Assembly: GCF_000212375.1 (NCBI RefSeq)
Contig: NC_015501.1
Span: 1,674,001 to 1,738,000, forward strand
Reading direction: 5' to 3'
Length of the DNA stretch: 64,000 nt
DNA from: Porphyromonas asaccharolytica DSM 20707
GTDB lineage: Bacteria; Bacteroidota; Bacteroidia; Bacteroidales; Porphyromonadaceae
This document shows positions 7,488-16,308 of the stretch, piece after piece. The position numbers and the translations under genes were made by a program. A model generated the notes under the pieces. That model saw only the letters and a list, made by a program, of their open reading frames with translations. It was not told the origin of the DNA and did not search any database. Numbering within the stretch: the stretch's first letter is position 1; the number at the start of each line of letters is the position of its first letter.

Positions 7488-9116
7488 ATGAAGCTACTAT
7501 CAAAGACTAAAGACAGTCAGAAACAAAAGTCTCATCAACAAATGGCGATGAACATTTTGCAAAAAGCAACGCCCAAGCATCAAAGGCTCAACGACTATGT
7601 AACGCTTAGACTCATCTCACTAGTGGTGTGTATGAGTGTACTGCTACTGGGATCATGTCGTAAGTCGCCCAAGGCTATCAATCCTGTAGCTACAGAAGGC
7701 AACTTGACGATACGGCTGAACTGCTTAGGGGCAGATCTCAGAGCTGATGAAAACGATCCTATGTCCGCTGTTGAGAAATTAGATTTATACTTTTTTTCGA
7801 GCGAGTCTGAGCCAGCAGAGCGAACTATGGTGGCTCACCGCACATTTAGCAAAGCTGAAGTAACAACTAAGGCTCCCCTATCTATATCGTTGCCCGTATC
7901 TTCTTATTATTTAGTCGCCGTACTTAATGGCACGCCAGCTATTCAAAGTACGTTTGGTCAGGGGCTATCGTGGAGTAAACTCTTTGAACCAACATACAAA
8001 CTTGTCGATCTATACACAAAGTCAGGAAACAAAGTTACGTCTGTCGTGTGGAGTAATGATCAAGGCCCTATACAGATTGAAGAGCGTGCCTTTGACAAAG
8101 GAGCCTCTTCGGTACAAGTAACGCTCACACGAGCGATCGCCCGTGTAAGATTGTTTGGAGAGCCTAAAGTTCCTCAGTATATGTCGATTGACTTAACCAA
8201 TGGCGGAACGTTTAGGGTTGGATGTCAAGCTCGTGTAGCGTTTTTGATGCGTGAGCTAGCGCCACTCATCGGAGGTGCGGGAAATACTATGGAAAAGCCT
8301 GGAGATGCTTCTAGTTTTGCCAATCGATACGCTTATTCCCCAGGTTATCACGAGATCGCCAGTAGTAATAAGAGTAATCAAGAGGATCTTTTTAAAACTT
8401 ACAGATCTGTCAATGGGAGTAACTCGATCTTCAATATAGAGACTCTCAAGCTCGTGCCCAAGACAATCAATGAGTGTGATCTTGCTCAATCTGGATATTA
8501 CGTTTCCGAAACAACGGTTGATCCCGATCACAACACTTATTACTTCCTGCCAGCCGTGCTCATTGGGTACAAGCTTTATCCTGCTAGCTTGGATGCCATT
8601 GGAGACTTTAAGTCAGACGAGGGATGGGTTAGCTTTAATGGAAACTACTATCGTGGGCGTGACTTTGTCACTTATCTAAAAGCCATCTACGAGCGCAATA
8701 AGAAGACTACGGGAAGTTCTAAGCCTACCGTAACTGCACCAGTAGGTTATCCAAAGAGTTTACAAGATGTATGCGAAGATTTTGTAGCTACTCAAGGTGA
8801 TAAGATGATCATTCCAGGAACTAAATACCAGGGAGAATTGTATCCTATCGATTACAAAGGATTGCGCTACTACCTGAAGAGCTACAACTACTATTACTTA
8901 CCCGTTCAGCACGCACCCACTCAAGAGCGTTATGGGCACTACGGCATCGTTCGAAACAACGATTACCGCATCGAGATCACAAGCATTTCAGACTTTGGCA
9001 CTCCGGTTTTGATGAAACCAGCGGATCATCCTAATGAGTACATACCTAAGCAACCCATCACTGCTACGCTAACGCTCACGCCCCTTGAAGAGCACGATAA
9101 TAAAGCCAATTTGTAG
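7488..9116 (+). CDS. FimA/Mfa-like fimbrial subunit or anchor lipoprotein (putative)
   Basis: From the ATG at 7488 the product has 542 residues. A hydrophobic segment ends in the lipobox LLLGSC with Cys57, so export and lipidation are likely. Next come NLTIRLNCLGADLR and VQVTLTRAIARVRL, patterns typical of the N-terminal domain of Bacteroidales fimbrillins and their FimB/Mfa2-type anchors. Later parts are Tyr-rich and were not assigned. The lead before the lipobox is unusually long; an internal start at 7548 would give a more normal signal, and a GTG at 7407 preceded by AGGAGG is another option. There are no fim or mfa neighbours, so it is an isolated subunit gene. A perfect hairpin terminator follows. 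Confidence 0.65.
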   Translation: MKLLSKTKDSQKQKSHQQMAMNILQKATPKHQRLNDYVTLRLISLVVCMSVLLLGSCRKSPKAINPVATEGNLTIRLNCLGADLRADENDPMSAVEKLDLYFFSSESEPAERTMVAHRTFSKAEVTTKAPLSISLPVSSYYLVAVLNGTPAIQSTFGQGLSWSKLFEPTYKLVDLYTKSGNKVTSVVWSNDQGPIQIEERAFDKGASSVQVTLTRAIARVRLFGEPKVPQYMSIDLTNGGTFRVGCQARVAFLMRELAPLIGGAGNTMEKPGDASSFANRYAYSPGYHEIASSNKSNQEDLFKTYRSVNGSNSIFNIETLKLVPKTINECDLAQSGYYVSETTVDPDHNTYYFLPAVLIGYKLYPASLDAIGDFKSDEGWVSFNGNYYRGRDFVTYLKAIYERNKKTTGSSKPTVTAPVGYPKSLQDVCEDFVATQGDKMIIPGTKYQGELYPIDYKGLRYYLKSYNYYYLPVQHAPTQERYGHYGIVRNNDYRIEITSISDFGTPVLMKPADHPNEYIPKQPITATLTLTPLEEHDNKANL

Positions 9117-9149
9117 TCTCCCCTATTAATACATCATACTTAATTATAG

Positions 9150-9185
9150 ACGCTACGCTTAGGTACCTAAGCGTAGCGTTTCTTT
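9150..9185 (+). terminator. Rho-independent terminator after the fimbrillin-like gene
   Basis: A perfect 30-base palindrome at 9150-9179 (arms ACGCTACGCTTAG and complement, centre GTAC) is followed by TTTCTTTTG on the plus strand. Confidence 0.88.
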
Positions 9186-9271
9186 TGTAAAACCATTGAT
9201 CTGCCGGACCGCTTACACTCTTTCGATGCTTTTCCTTGAAACAATGGGAACGATATGTGGCGTGATTTGCG

Positions 9272-9279
9272 TAGCTTTG
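9272..9279 (+). promoter_or_regulatory. Putative -7 box for fabK-dapA-recF
   Basis: TAGCTTTG matches TAnnTTTG and lies 33 bases before the fabK ATG. No good -33 element was found at the standard distance. Confidence 0.4.
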
Positions 9280-9311
9280 TACAAGAAGTTTGAATTTGCA
9301 ATTAAGACAAT

Positions 9312-10268
9312 ATGAAGAATAGACTCTGCAACCTACTAGGCATACAATACCCGATCATCGCCGGCGGCATGGTCTGGTGTAGCGGTTGGCGACTAGCCTC
9401 GGCTGTGAGCAACGCGGGGGGGCTGGGTCTCCTTGGGGCTGGCTCTATGTACCCAGAGGTGCTGCGAGAGCATATAGCTTGCTGCCGTGAGGCTTCGGAT
9501 CGACCTTTTGGGGTCAATGTACCATTGCTTTACCCGGATATCGATACGTTGATAGAGATCATCGTCGAGGAGCAGGTGCCTATCGTGGTCACCTCGGCAG
9601 GTAGTCCCAAGCGCTTTACTCCGCTTCTCCATGAGCATGGTATCAAGGTAATGCACGTGGTCAGCAGTACGAAGTTTGCGGTCAAGTGCCAAGAGGCAGG
9701 TGTCGATGCCGTGATCGCAGAAGGCTTTGAGGCGGGTGGTCACAACGGCCGTGAGGAGACGACAACGATGGCTCTGATACCAGCTGTGGCTCAGGCTATT
9801 GACCTACCCCTAGTAGCGGCTGGTGGAATTGCTTCGGGACGCTCCATATTGGCTGCTCAGAGCCTAGGTGCCGATGGCGTGCAGATTGGGACACTCTTTG
9901 CGCTAAGTGAGGAGAGTAGTGCGCATGAAGACTTCAAGGAGGCGTGTGTCAAGAGTGACGAGGGAGACACGATATTGACCCTCAAGGAGCTCGCTCCTAC
10001 ACGCTTGCTGAAGAACGACTTTTACCAACAGGTGGCTACCCTGCAAGCTCGGGGAGCCTCTGCCGATGAGCTGCGAGAGCTACTAGGGCGAGCTAGGGCT
10101 AAGCGGGGTATCTTCGAGGGGGATCTCGAGGAGGGTGAGCTAGAGATAGGTCAGGTGGCTGCACAGATAGAGCAGGTGCAACCAGTGGCTCAGATCTTCG
10201 AAAATCTTATTGCTGAGTACAATGCAGCTCGTGCGGAGCTGATCGATATGAACTGGACAAATTGCTAA
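9312..10268 (+). CDS. fabK: Enoyl-ACP reductase II FabK
   Basis: FabK is the FMN-dependent enoyl-ACP reductase that finishes each round of fatty-acid elongation, replacing FabI in some bacteria including Porphyromonas. The 318-residue product belongs to the nitronate monooxygenase-like barrel family. It opens GIQYPIIAGGMVWCSG, has the FabK-type motif EGFEAGGHNG at 137-146 with the catalytic His at 144, and the FMN phosphate motif VAAGGIASG. A nitronate monooxygenase is the alternative within this superfamily, but the whole pattern favours FabK. It is the first gene of a run with dapA (21 bases downstream) and recF. Confidence 0.88.
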   Translation: MKNRLCNLLGIQYPIIAGGMVWCSGWRLASAVSNAGGLGLLGAGSMYPEVLREHIACCREASDRPFGVNVPLLYPDIDTLIEIIVEEQVPIVVTSAGSPKRFTPLLHEHGIKVMHVVSSTKFAVKCQEAGVDAVIAEGFEAGGHNGREETTTMALIPAVAQAIDLPLVAAGGIASGRSILAAQSLGADGVQIGTLFALSEESSAHEDFKEACVKSDEGDTILTLKELAPTRLLKNDFYQQVATLQARGASADELRELLGRARAKRGIFEGDLEEGELEIGQVAAQIEQVQPVAQIFENLIAEYNAARAELIDMNWTNC

Positions 10269-10289
10269 GGGCTATACCTTATTATATAT

Positions 10290-11234
10290 ATGTACGACAA
10301 GTATACTTACCATCCTTATCGCCATCTGACGGGTGCTGGTGTGGCGTTGATTACTCCTTTTCTAGAGAATGGGCAGGTGGACTCGGCTTCGCTGAGTCGT
10401 CTGACAGAGCATGTGGTCTCAGGCGGGTGCGACTTTGTGGTGCTCCTCGGCACTACGGGCGAGTCGCCTACGGTCGTTTACCCTGAGCGACTGCTACTGA
10501 TCGATGTGGTGCGACGAGCCATCGATGGTCGCTGCCCGCTGGTGATCGGAGTCGGAAGTAATAATACGCAGGATCTCTGCCAGCGTATGAGTGACCCGAT
10601 CTATGACAATGTCGATGCCATCCTCTCAGTGGTACCTTACTATAATAAGCCAACGCAGGAGGGGCTGTATCTGCACTTTATGGCTGTTGCCGAGGCGAGC
10701 AAGAAGCCTATCATACTATATAACATCCCCTCGCGTACCGGGTGCGATCTACTGCCCGAGACAGTAGCACGACTGCAGCGTGACTCGGCAAAGATTATCG
10801 GTATCAAGGAGGCTTCGGGGCATGTGGAGCGAATCGGAGAGATTCGTGAGCTATGCCGTCCTGATCTGCTCGTCTACTCGGGCGACGACCACCTGACGAA
10901 AGATATCATCCGTGCTGGAGGCGATGGAGTCGTCTCTGTCGTGGCAAATGCTTATCCTCAAGCGATCAAAGCACTTGTCTCAGCTCTGATTACGGAGCAG
11001 CGAGAGCAGGCGGATGAGATTGATGCACTCTTTACGGAGATGTATCAGTTGCTCTTTAAGGAGGGGAACCCCGTGGGCATCAAGGGGTTGCTCCATACCA
11101 TTCAGCTCATAGAGACCAGTGCGGTGCGCCTGCCTCTGTGTCATGCTACGGAGCAACTCACGAGCCGACTACATAAGCTTCACGAGGAGCTCCTCGTACC
11201 CATGCAGCAGTTAGGAATAGAGCCCCGACTATGA
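10290..11234 (+). CDS. dapA: 4-hydroxy-tetrahydrodipicolinate synthase DapA
   Basis: DapA condenses pyruvate with aspartate semialdehyde, the first committed step to diaminopimelate and lysine. In the 314-residue barrel the substrate loop GTTGESPT is at 54-61, the catalytic tyrosine is in YNIPSRTG at 144, and the Schiff-base lysine is K173 in IGIKEASG. Its last codon overlaps the recF start by 4 bases (ATGA), which ties the two genes into one transcript with fabK. The length is slightly above the usual 290-300 residues owing to a short N-terminal extension (MYDKYTYHPYRH). Confidence 0.95.
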   Translation: MYDKYTYHPYRHLTGAGVALITPFLENGQVDSASLSRLTEHVVSGGCDFVVLLGTTGESPTVVYPERLLLIDVVRRAIDGRCPLVIGVGSNNTQDLCQRMSDPIYDNVDAILSVVPYYNKPTQEGLYLHFMAVAEASKKPIILYNIPSRTGCDLLPETVARLQRDSAKIIGIKEASGHVERIGEIRELCRPDLLVYSGDDHLTKDIIRAGGDGVVSVVANAYPQAIKALVSALITEQREQADEIDALFTEMYQLLFKEGNPVGIKGLLHTIQLIETSAVRLPLCHATEQLTSRLHKLHEELLVPMQQLGIEPRL

Positions 11235-12346
11235 TACTAAGCTCGCTGAGTGTCATCAACTTTAAGAATGTCGCCACGGCAAACTGTCACTTCGCCCCTA
11301 AGCTCAACTGCTTTTTCGGGGGCAATGGCATGGGCAAGACCAACCTCCTAGATGCTATCCACTACCTCTCGGTGGTGCGTGGGCATCTAGGCACGACCGA
11401 TCGCTACGCCATACGCCAGGGGGCACAGGAGGCGATCATCCAGGGCGAGTACCTATGGGACGATGGTCAGGAGGACAAGATCAGTCTGCGTATCTCTACC
11501 GAGCGAAGCAAGCAACTCTCTCGCAATGGTCGTCTCTACAAGCGTCACAGTGATCACATAGGACGTTATCCGCTGGTCATCATATCGCCACATGACCAGA
11601 GGCTCATACGTGGAGGTAGTGACGAGCGCAGACGCTCCGTGGATCGTATTCTCTCACAGCAAGACGCAACCTATCTGGCGAACTTGATCAACTACAACAG
11701 AGCACTCGATCAGCGCAACAATATGCTGCGCAACCAGATCCACGAGCCTGCTCTGATGGATATCCTCGAGGAGACCTTAGCAACGACTGGACTGGCGGTC
11801 ACCACGATGCGACAAGCTTATGTCGAGGAGCTCGTCCCTACCTTCGACCAGATCTATCAGCATCTAGCTGCGGGCGTAGAGCGTGCGGTTCTATCCTTTA
11901 GCGCAGGCAGTGCCAGCACCGCCGAGGAGCAGCTACGCATACTACGTAATGGTCGCCAGAGAGACTACGAGTATGGCTTCACAGCAACCGGCTGCCACAG
12001 AGATGACTTTGAGATGCTCCTCGGGGAGATCCTCATGCGCAAGATAGGATCCGAAGGGCAAAACAAAACTTACCTCATCGCTTACAAGCTGGCCGAGTAC
12101 CGCTATCTGCAGCAGCACCTGACGAATCAGACCGCTCCCCTACTGCTCCTCGATGACATCTTTGACAAGCTAGACAGCGATCGTGTAGAGCGCATCATCG
12201 AGCTCGTCGCTACGGACACCTTCGGGCAGATTTTCATCACTGACACAAATCGCAAGTATCTCGATGAGATCATCTCCTCGAAGCAAGTCCCCTACCGCCT
12301 CTTCCAGATCCAAAAAGGCTCCCCCACAGAAGTCACAGCGGGGTAA
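11231..12346 (+). CDS. recF: DNA replication and repair protein RecF
   Basis: RecF is an SMC-like ATPase that helps load RecA at gapped DNA, acting with RecO and RecR. The 371-residue product has the Walker A motif GGNGMGKTN at about 30-38, the conserved ATGCHRDDFE-like signature near residue 252, and LLLLDDIFDKLD as Walker B. It starts inside the dapA stop (ATGA overlap). recF is often beside dnaN and gyrB; here it travels with fabK and dapA. It is the last gene before a 22-bp repeat array. Confidence 0.95.
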   Translation: MILSSLSVINFKNVATANCHFAPKLNCFFGGNGMGKTNLLDAIHYLSVVRGHLGTTDRYAIRQGAQEAIIQGEYLWDDGQEDKISLRISTERSKQLSRNGRLYKRHSDHIGRYPLVIISPHDQRLIRGGSDERRRSVDRILSQQDATYLANLINYNRALDQRNNMLRNQIHEPALMDILEETLATTGLAVTTMRQAYVEELVPTFDQIYQHLAAGVERAVLSFSAGSASTAEEQLRILRNGRQRDYEYGFTATGCHRDDFEMLLGEILMRKIGSEGQNKTYLIAYKLAEYRYLQQHLTNQTAPLLLLDDIFDKLDSDRVERIIELVATDTFGQIFITDTNRKYLDEIISSKQVPYRLFQIQKGSPTEVTAG

Positions 12347-12373
12347 TATAGTCAGGCGACACTATAACATATG

Positions 12374-12556
12374 ATAGCCACGTGGAAAACGTTAATTTTC
12401 CACGTGGCTATTTTTCATTCTCCACGTAGGGGAAAAACATTTCCTCCGAAGTTTCGTTTGATTCCTCCGAAGTTTCATTTCTTTCCTACGTAGGGATTTT
12501 TCATTTCCTACGTAGGGATTTAAAAATCTCCACGTAGGGATTTCCTCCCTTCTGAA
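12374..12556. repeat. 22-bp repeat array B
   Basis: Units with CCACGTGG cores (12378, 12400), CCACGTAGG (12422), two CCTCCGAAG units (12443 and 12464), CCTACGTAGG (12485, 12507) and CCACGTAGG (12530), each with an A/T-rich spacer. The ACGT cores are 22 bp apart within each block and 64 bp apart across the two CCGAAG units (12424 and 12488), as in arrays A and C. It lies between recF and the serC promoter. Confidence 0.85.
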
Positions 12557-12670
12557 GGAAAATGTGCTGCAAGGCATAAGAGACCCTGCATACAACGCAT
12601 CAGACCTGAGTCTCCAAGCACTTCAAAACAGGAATTATCCGAACATTAGCACAAGGAACCGTCGAAATAG

Positions 12671-12701
12671 TTTGTTTCTCAACTTTAATTGCGTATCTTT
12701 G
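12671..12701 (+). promoter_or_regulatory. Promoter of serC-serA
   Basis: TTTG at 12671-12674, a 19-base spacer and TATCTTTG at 12694-12701 form an exact match to the Bacteroidota promoter consensus. Predicted transcription start is about 12708, giving a leader of about 125 bases. Confidence 0.85.
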
Positions 12702-12703
12702 TA

Positions 12704-12745
12704 GGGGCAAAGAGAGGAGACTCTAAAAAGCTTTCTCTTTGCTCC
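12704..12745 (+). promoter_or_regulatory. 5' leader hairpin of serC mRNA
   Basis: Arms 12704-12717 and 12732-12745 pair over 14 positions including three G-T pairs, with a 14-base loop. It forms at or next to the predicted mRNA 5' end, so it may protect the transcript or be regulatory. No known riboswitch was recognised and no T-run follows. Confidence 0.5.
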
Positions 12746-12831
12746 TTCTAAACAAAGCAAATGGCAGTCGCACAGACCACCTATTGCACACATAGACAAG
12801 CATATAATCCCAAAACAATAAATATAGTAAG

Positions 12832-13914
12832 ATGAAAAAGCACAACTTCTATGCTGGTCCCTCGGTACTGAACCGTGGCGTGATCGAGCGCACTGCTGAT
12901 GCGGTGCTGAACTTTGCTGACATGGATCTCTCACTCCTTGAGATCTCTCACCGCAGCAAGCAATTCCAAGCTGTAATGGACGAGGCCGTAGCTACCTTCA
13001 AGGAGCTACTGGACATCCCCGAGGGTTACGAGGTACTCTTCCTCGGAGGTGGTGCTAGCCTCCAGTTCTACATGGTACCGCTCAACCTCATGGGCAAGAA
13101 AGCAGCTTACCTCAACACGGGTACGTGGTCTACTAACGCTATCAAGCAGGCAGGCTTCGTAGACAAGGTATTCGGTACGGAGACAGTTGTTGTCGCTTCT
13201 TCAGAGGATAAGAACTTCACCTACATCCCCAAGAATTTCACCATTCCCGAGGATGTGGACTACTTCCACTACACCTCCAACAATACCATCTACGGTACAG
13301 AGATCCGCAAGGACTTCGACTGCAAGGTACCTCTTGTTGCCGATATGAGTAGTGATATCTTCTCTCGTCCAGTAGACGTCAGCAAGTACGACTGTATCTA
13401 CGGTGGAGCTCAGAAGAACATGGGTCCTGCCGGTACGACCTTCGTAGTAATCCGCAAGGATGCGCTAGGCAAGATCGATCGTCCACTACCTACGATGCTC
13501 GACTACCAGACGCACGTCAAGAAGGGCTCTATGTTCAATACGCCTCCTGTCCTACCTATCTATACTTGCCTCCAGACCATGAAGTGGTACAAGGAGATGG
13601 GCGGTGTCAAGGCTATGGAGCAGCGTGCTAAGGAGAAGGCTGACGCTCTCTACACAGAGATCGACCGCAACAAGCTCTTCCGTGGTACTGTCGAGGCTGA
13701 GGATCGCTCTCGCATGAACGTATGCTTCGTCCTCAACGATGAGTATGCAGAGCTACAGGATGACTTCTTCAACTTCGCTACCGAGCGTGGTATGGTAGGT
13801 ATCAAGGGTCACCGCTCTGTAGGTGGCTTCCGTGCATCTCTCTACAATGGCCTCGAGATGGAGAGCGTACAGGCTCTGATCAAGGCTATGCAAGACTTCG
13901 AGAAGAAGCACTAA
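12832..13914 (+). CDS. serC: Phosphoserine aminotransferase SerC
   Basis: SerC makes O-phosphoserine from 3-phosphohydroxypyruvate and glutamate, with a parallel role in pyridoxal phosphate synthesis in many bacteria. The 360-residue product starts [13 protein letters not shown], and the PLP-binding lysine is K195 in [11 protein letters not shown]. It is the first gene after a consensus promoter and is followed by serA after 108 bases. Strong codon bias toward one synonymous set, like that of gdhA, suggests high expression. The gene order serC-serA-DUF1015 is common in Bacteroidota. Confidence 0.97.
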   Translation: MKKHNFYAGPSVLNRGVIERTADAVLNFADMDLSLLEISHRSKQFQAVMDEAVATFKELLDIPEGYEVLFLGGGASLQFYMVPLNLMGKKAAYLNTGTWSTNAIKQAGFVDKVFGTETVVVASSEDKNFTYIPKNFTIPEDVDYFHYTSNNTIYGTEIRKDFDCKVPLVADMSSDIFSRPVDVSKYDCIYGGAQKNMGPAGTTFVVIRKDALGKIDRPLPTMLDYQTHVKKGSMFNTPPVLPIYTCLQTMKWYKEMGGVKAMEQRAKEKADALYTEIDRNKLFRGTVEAEDRSRMNVCFVLNDEYAELQDDFFNFATERGMVGIKGHRSVGGFRASLYNGLEMESVQALIKAMQDFEKKH

Positions 13915-13947
13915 TCTCTCTCTCATCACTTACATAACTCTATCTGT

Positions 13948-13992
13948 CCTACCCCGCAGCACCTCACACCAATAGGGGGTCTACGGGGTAGG
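13948..13992 (+). other. Intercistronic hairpin between serC and serA
   Basis: Arms CCTACCCCG (13948-13956) and CGGGGTAGG (13984-13992) pair perfectly. What follows is not T-rich, so processing or mRNA stability is more likely than termination. Confidence 0.5.
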
Positions 13993-14022
13993 CTCCTAAA
14001 TAAAGATATCACTCACAATACT

Positions 14023-14943
14023 ATGACTAAAGTACTTATCGCAACTGAGAAGCCCTTTGCACCAGTCGCTGTAGATGGCATTCGCAAGATTGTAGAGGGT
14101 GCTGGCTTTGAGCTAGTACTCCTAGAGAAATATACAGAGCGTCAGCAGCTCCTCGACGCTGTCAAGGATGTAGACGCTATCATCGTACGTAGCGACAAAA
14201 TCCAGGCTGATGTCTTTGAGGCTGCTAAGAACCTCAAGATCGTCGTACGCGCTGGTGCTGGCTATGACAACGTAGACTTAGAGGCTGCTACCAAGCACAA
14301 CGTCTGCGTGATGAACACTCCTGGACAGAACTCCAACGCTGTTGCTGAGCTTGCTTTTGCGCTCATGCTCGCTATGGTTCGCAACCACTTCAACGGCAAG
14401 TCTGGCTCTGAGCTCAAGGGCAAGAAGCTCGGTATCCAGGGCTTCGGACACATCGGTCGTTGCCTAGCTAAGATCGCTCAGGGCTTCGGCATGGAGGTTT
14501 ACTACAACAAGCGTCACCGCCTCGATGCAGCTGAGGAGAAGGAGCTCGGGCTCACCTACTGCAGCCAGGAGGATCTCTTCAAGCAGTGCGACATCGTATC
14601 GCTCAATACGCCCAAGACCGCTGAGACTGTCAAGAGCATCAACGGCAAGTATGTCAAGATGATGCCTAAGGGTGGTCTCATCGTCAATACGGCTCGTAAG
14701 GAGATCATCGATGAGGAGTGCTTCCTAGCAGCTCTCAAGGAGCGCACGGACGTACGCTACGCTACCGATATCGCGCCTGACATGCACGAGGAGTACCAGA
14801 AGGAGCTACAGGATCGCTACCTAGCTACCGCTAAGAAGATGGGTGCTCAGACAGCTGAGGCAAACATCAACGCTGGTCTTGCTGCTGCTAACCAGATCGT
14901 TGGCTTCATCAAGGATGGTTGTGAGACTTTCCGCGTCAACTAA
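14023..14943 (+). CDS. serA: D-3-phosphoglycerate dehydrogenase SerA (short, lysine-type)
   Basis: SerA oxidises 3-phosphoglycerate to 3-phosphohydroxypyruvate, the first step of serine synthesis. The 306-residue protein has the NAD-binding loop GIQGFGHIGR at 137-146 and the substrate arginine in NTARKEIID, and it lacks the C-terminal ACT regulatory domain, so direct serine feedback through that domain is not expected. Where most family members have TPH before MGAQT, this protein has TAKK; the catalytic histidine is replaced by lysine (K272). Lysine-type enzymes of this short class are known, for example from Entamoeba, so the protein is probably active. A strong hairpin terminator follows. 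Confidence 0.94.
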   Translation: MTKVLIATEKPFAPVAVDGIRKIVEGAGFELVLLEKYTERQQLLDAVKDVDAIIVRSDKIQADVFEAAKNLKIVVRAGAGYDNVDLEAATKHNVCVMNTPGQNSNAVAELAFALMLAMVRNHFNGKSGSELKGKKLGIQGFGHIGRCLAKIAQGFGMEVYYNKRHRLDAAEEKELGLTYCSQEDLFKQCDIVSLNTPKTAETVKSINGKYVKMMPKGGLIVNTARKEIIDEECFLAALKERTDVRYATDIAPDMHEEYQKELQDRYLATAKKMGAQTAEANINAGLAAANQIVGFIKDGCETFRVN

Positions 14944-14957
14944 TCACTAAATGACTT

Positions 14958-15010
14958 AGAGACTTTGGTCTCCTCACAACTTGAGGGGACTGAAGTCTCT
15001 CTTTCTTTTT
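14958..15010 (+). terminator. Strong terminator-like hairpin between serA and the DUF1015 gene
   Basis: Arms 14958-14975 and 14983-15000 pair over 18 positions (a few G-T pairs) around a 7-base loop, followed by CTTTCTTTTT. It ends only 29 bases before the next gene start and no promoter box is seen in that gap, so expression of the DUF1015 gene should depend on read-through. Confidence 0.82.
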
Positions 15011-15038
15011 CATTCTCACCCCACTAAGACTCTCTATT

Positions 15039-16283
15039 ATGGCTATAATCAAACCATTCAAAGGATACAGACCACCACAGAATCTTGTCGAGAAGGTCAA
15101 CTCTCGTCCCTACGACGTGCTAAACTCTGACGAGGCACGCAAGGAGGCAGAGGGCAATCCTATGTCTCTATACCACATCATCAAGCCGGAGATCAACTTC
15201 CCCGCAGGTACCGACGAGCACGACCCCAAGGTCTACGACGAGGCTGTCAAGCAGTACCAGCACTTCAAGAAGGAGGGCTGGCTCGTACAGGACGACAAGG
15301 AGTGCTACTACGTCTATGCTCAGACGATGAACGGCAAGACACAGTATGGTCTCGTCATCGGCGCTTATGTCGAGGACTACCTCAACGGTGTCATCAAGAA
15401 GCACGAGCTCACACGCCGTGACAAGGAGGAGGATCGTATGAAGCACGTCCGCATCAACAATGCGAACATTGAGCCGGTCTTCTTCGCTTACCCTGACAAT
15501 GATGAGCTAGACAAGATTGTCGCTAAGTATACAGCCGAGAAGCCTGTCTACGACTTCGTTGCCAACGATACCTTCCAGCATCAGTTCTGGATCATCGACA
15601 ACGATCAGGATATCAAGCGCATCACCGAGCTATTTGGCCAGATGCCTGCACTCTACATCGCTGATGGTCACCATCGTAGTGCTGCTGCAGCACTCGTAGG
15701 TGCTGAGAAGGCTAAGCAAAACCCCAATCACCGTGGTGATGAGGAGTACAACTACTTTATGGCTGTCGCCTTCCCCGCCAACCAGCTCACTGTCATCGAC
15801 TACAACCGTGTCGTCAAGGATCTCAATGGGCTAAGCAGCGAGGAGTTCCTCAAGAAGCTCGAAAAGGACTTCGTCGTCGAGAAGAAGGGCACAGAGATCT
15901 ACAAGCCCGCTAAGCTGCACAACTTCTCACTCTACCTAGATGGCAACTGGTACTCGCTCACCGCTAAGCCAGGCACCTACGATGACAACGATCCTATCGG
16001 CATCCTAGACGTCACCATCTCATCGAATCACATCCTCGATGAGATCCTCGGCATCAAGGATCTACGTAGTGACAAGCGCATCGACTTCGTTGGTGGTATC
16101 CGCGGTCTTGGCGAGCTCAAGAAGCGTGTCGACTCAGGCGAGATGAAGGTAGCACTAGCTCTCTATCCCGTCACGATGAAGCAAATCATGGACATCGCTG
16201 ACACGGGCAACATCATGCCACCTAAGACTACGTGGTTCGAGCCTAAGCTCCGCTCCGGTATCGTCATCCACGAGCTCAGCTAG
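15039..16283 (+). CDS. DUF1015 family protein of the serine operon
   Basis: A 414-residue cytoplasmic protein of the DUF1015 family, which in Bacteroidota often accompanies serC and serA. It starts IIKPFKGYRPP, has the conserved SRPYDVL at 22-28 and the family hallmark YIADGHHRSAAA at 206-217. The biochemical role is not established to my knowledge. The DGHHR motif resembles that of ParB/sulfiredoxin-fold enzymes, some of which phosphorylate free serine, so a role in serine or phosphoserine metabolism is a reasonable hypothesis, not a finding. It is separated from serA by a strong terminator-like hairpin and followed by another terminator. Confidence 0.9.
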   Translation: MAIIKPFKGYRPPQNLVEKVNSRPYDVLNSDEARKEAEGNPMSLYHIIKPEINFPAGTDEHDPKVYDEAVKQYQHFKKEGWLVQDDKECYYVYAQTMNGKTQYGLVIGAYVEDYLNGVIKKHELTRRDKEEDRMKHVRINNANIEPVFFAYPDNDELDKIVAKYTAEKPVYDFVANDTFQHQFWIIDNDQDIKRITELFGQMPALYIADGHHRSAAAALVGAEKAKQNPNHRGDEEYNYFMAVAFPANQLTVIDYNRVVKDLNGLSSEEFLKKLEKDFVVEKKGTEIYKPAKLHNFSLYLDGNWYSLTAKPGTYDDNDPIGILDVTISSNHILDEILGIKDLRSDKRIDFVGGIRGLGELKKRVDSGEMKVALALYPVTMKQIMDIADTGNIMPPKTTWFEPKLRSGIVIHELS

Positions 16284-16308
16284 AGCACAACTTATCTATA
16301 GACGATGG

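Noticed and set aside
12392-12595. Minus-strand frame through array B
   Set aside because: Its residues are the repeat units translated (RREEI, SFRR type); a similar false frame occurs at 32190-32408.
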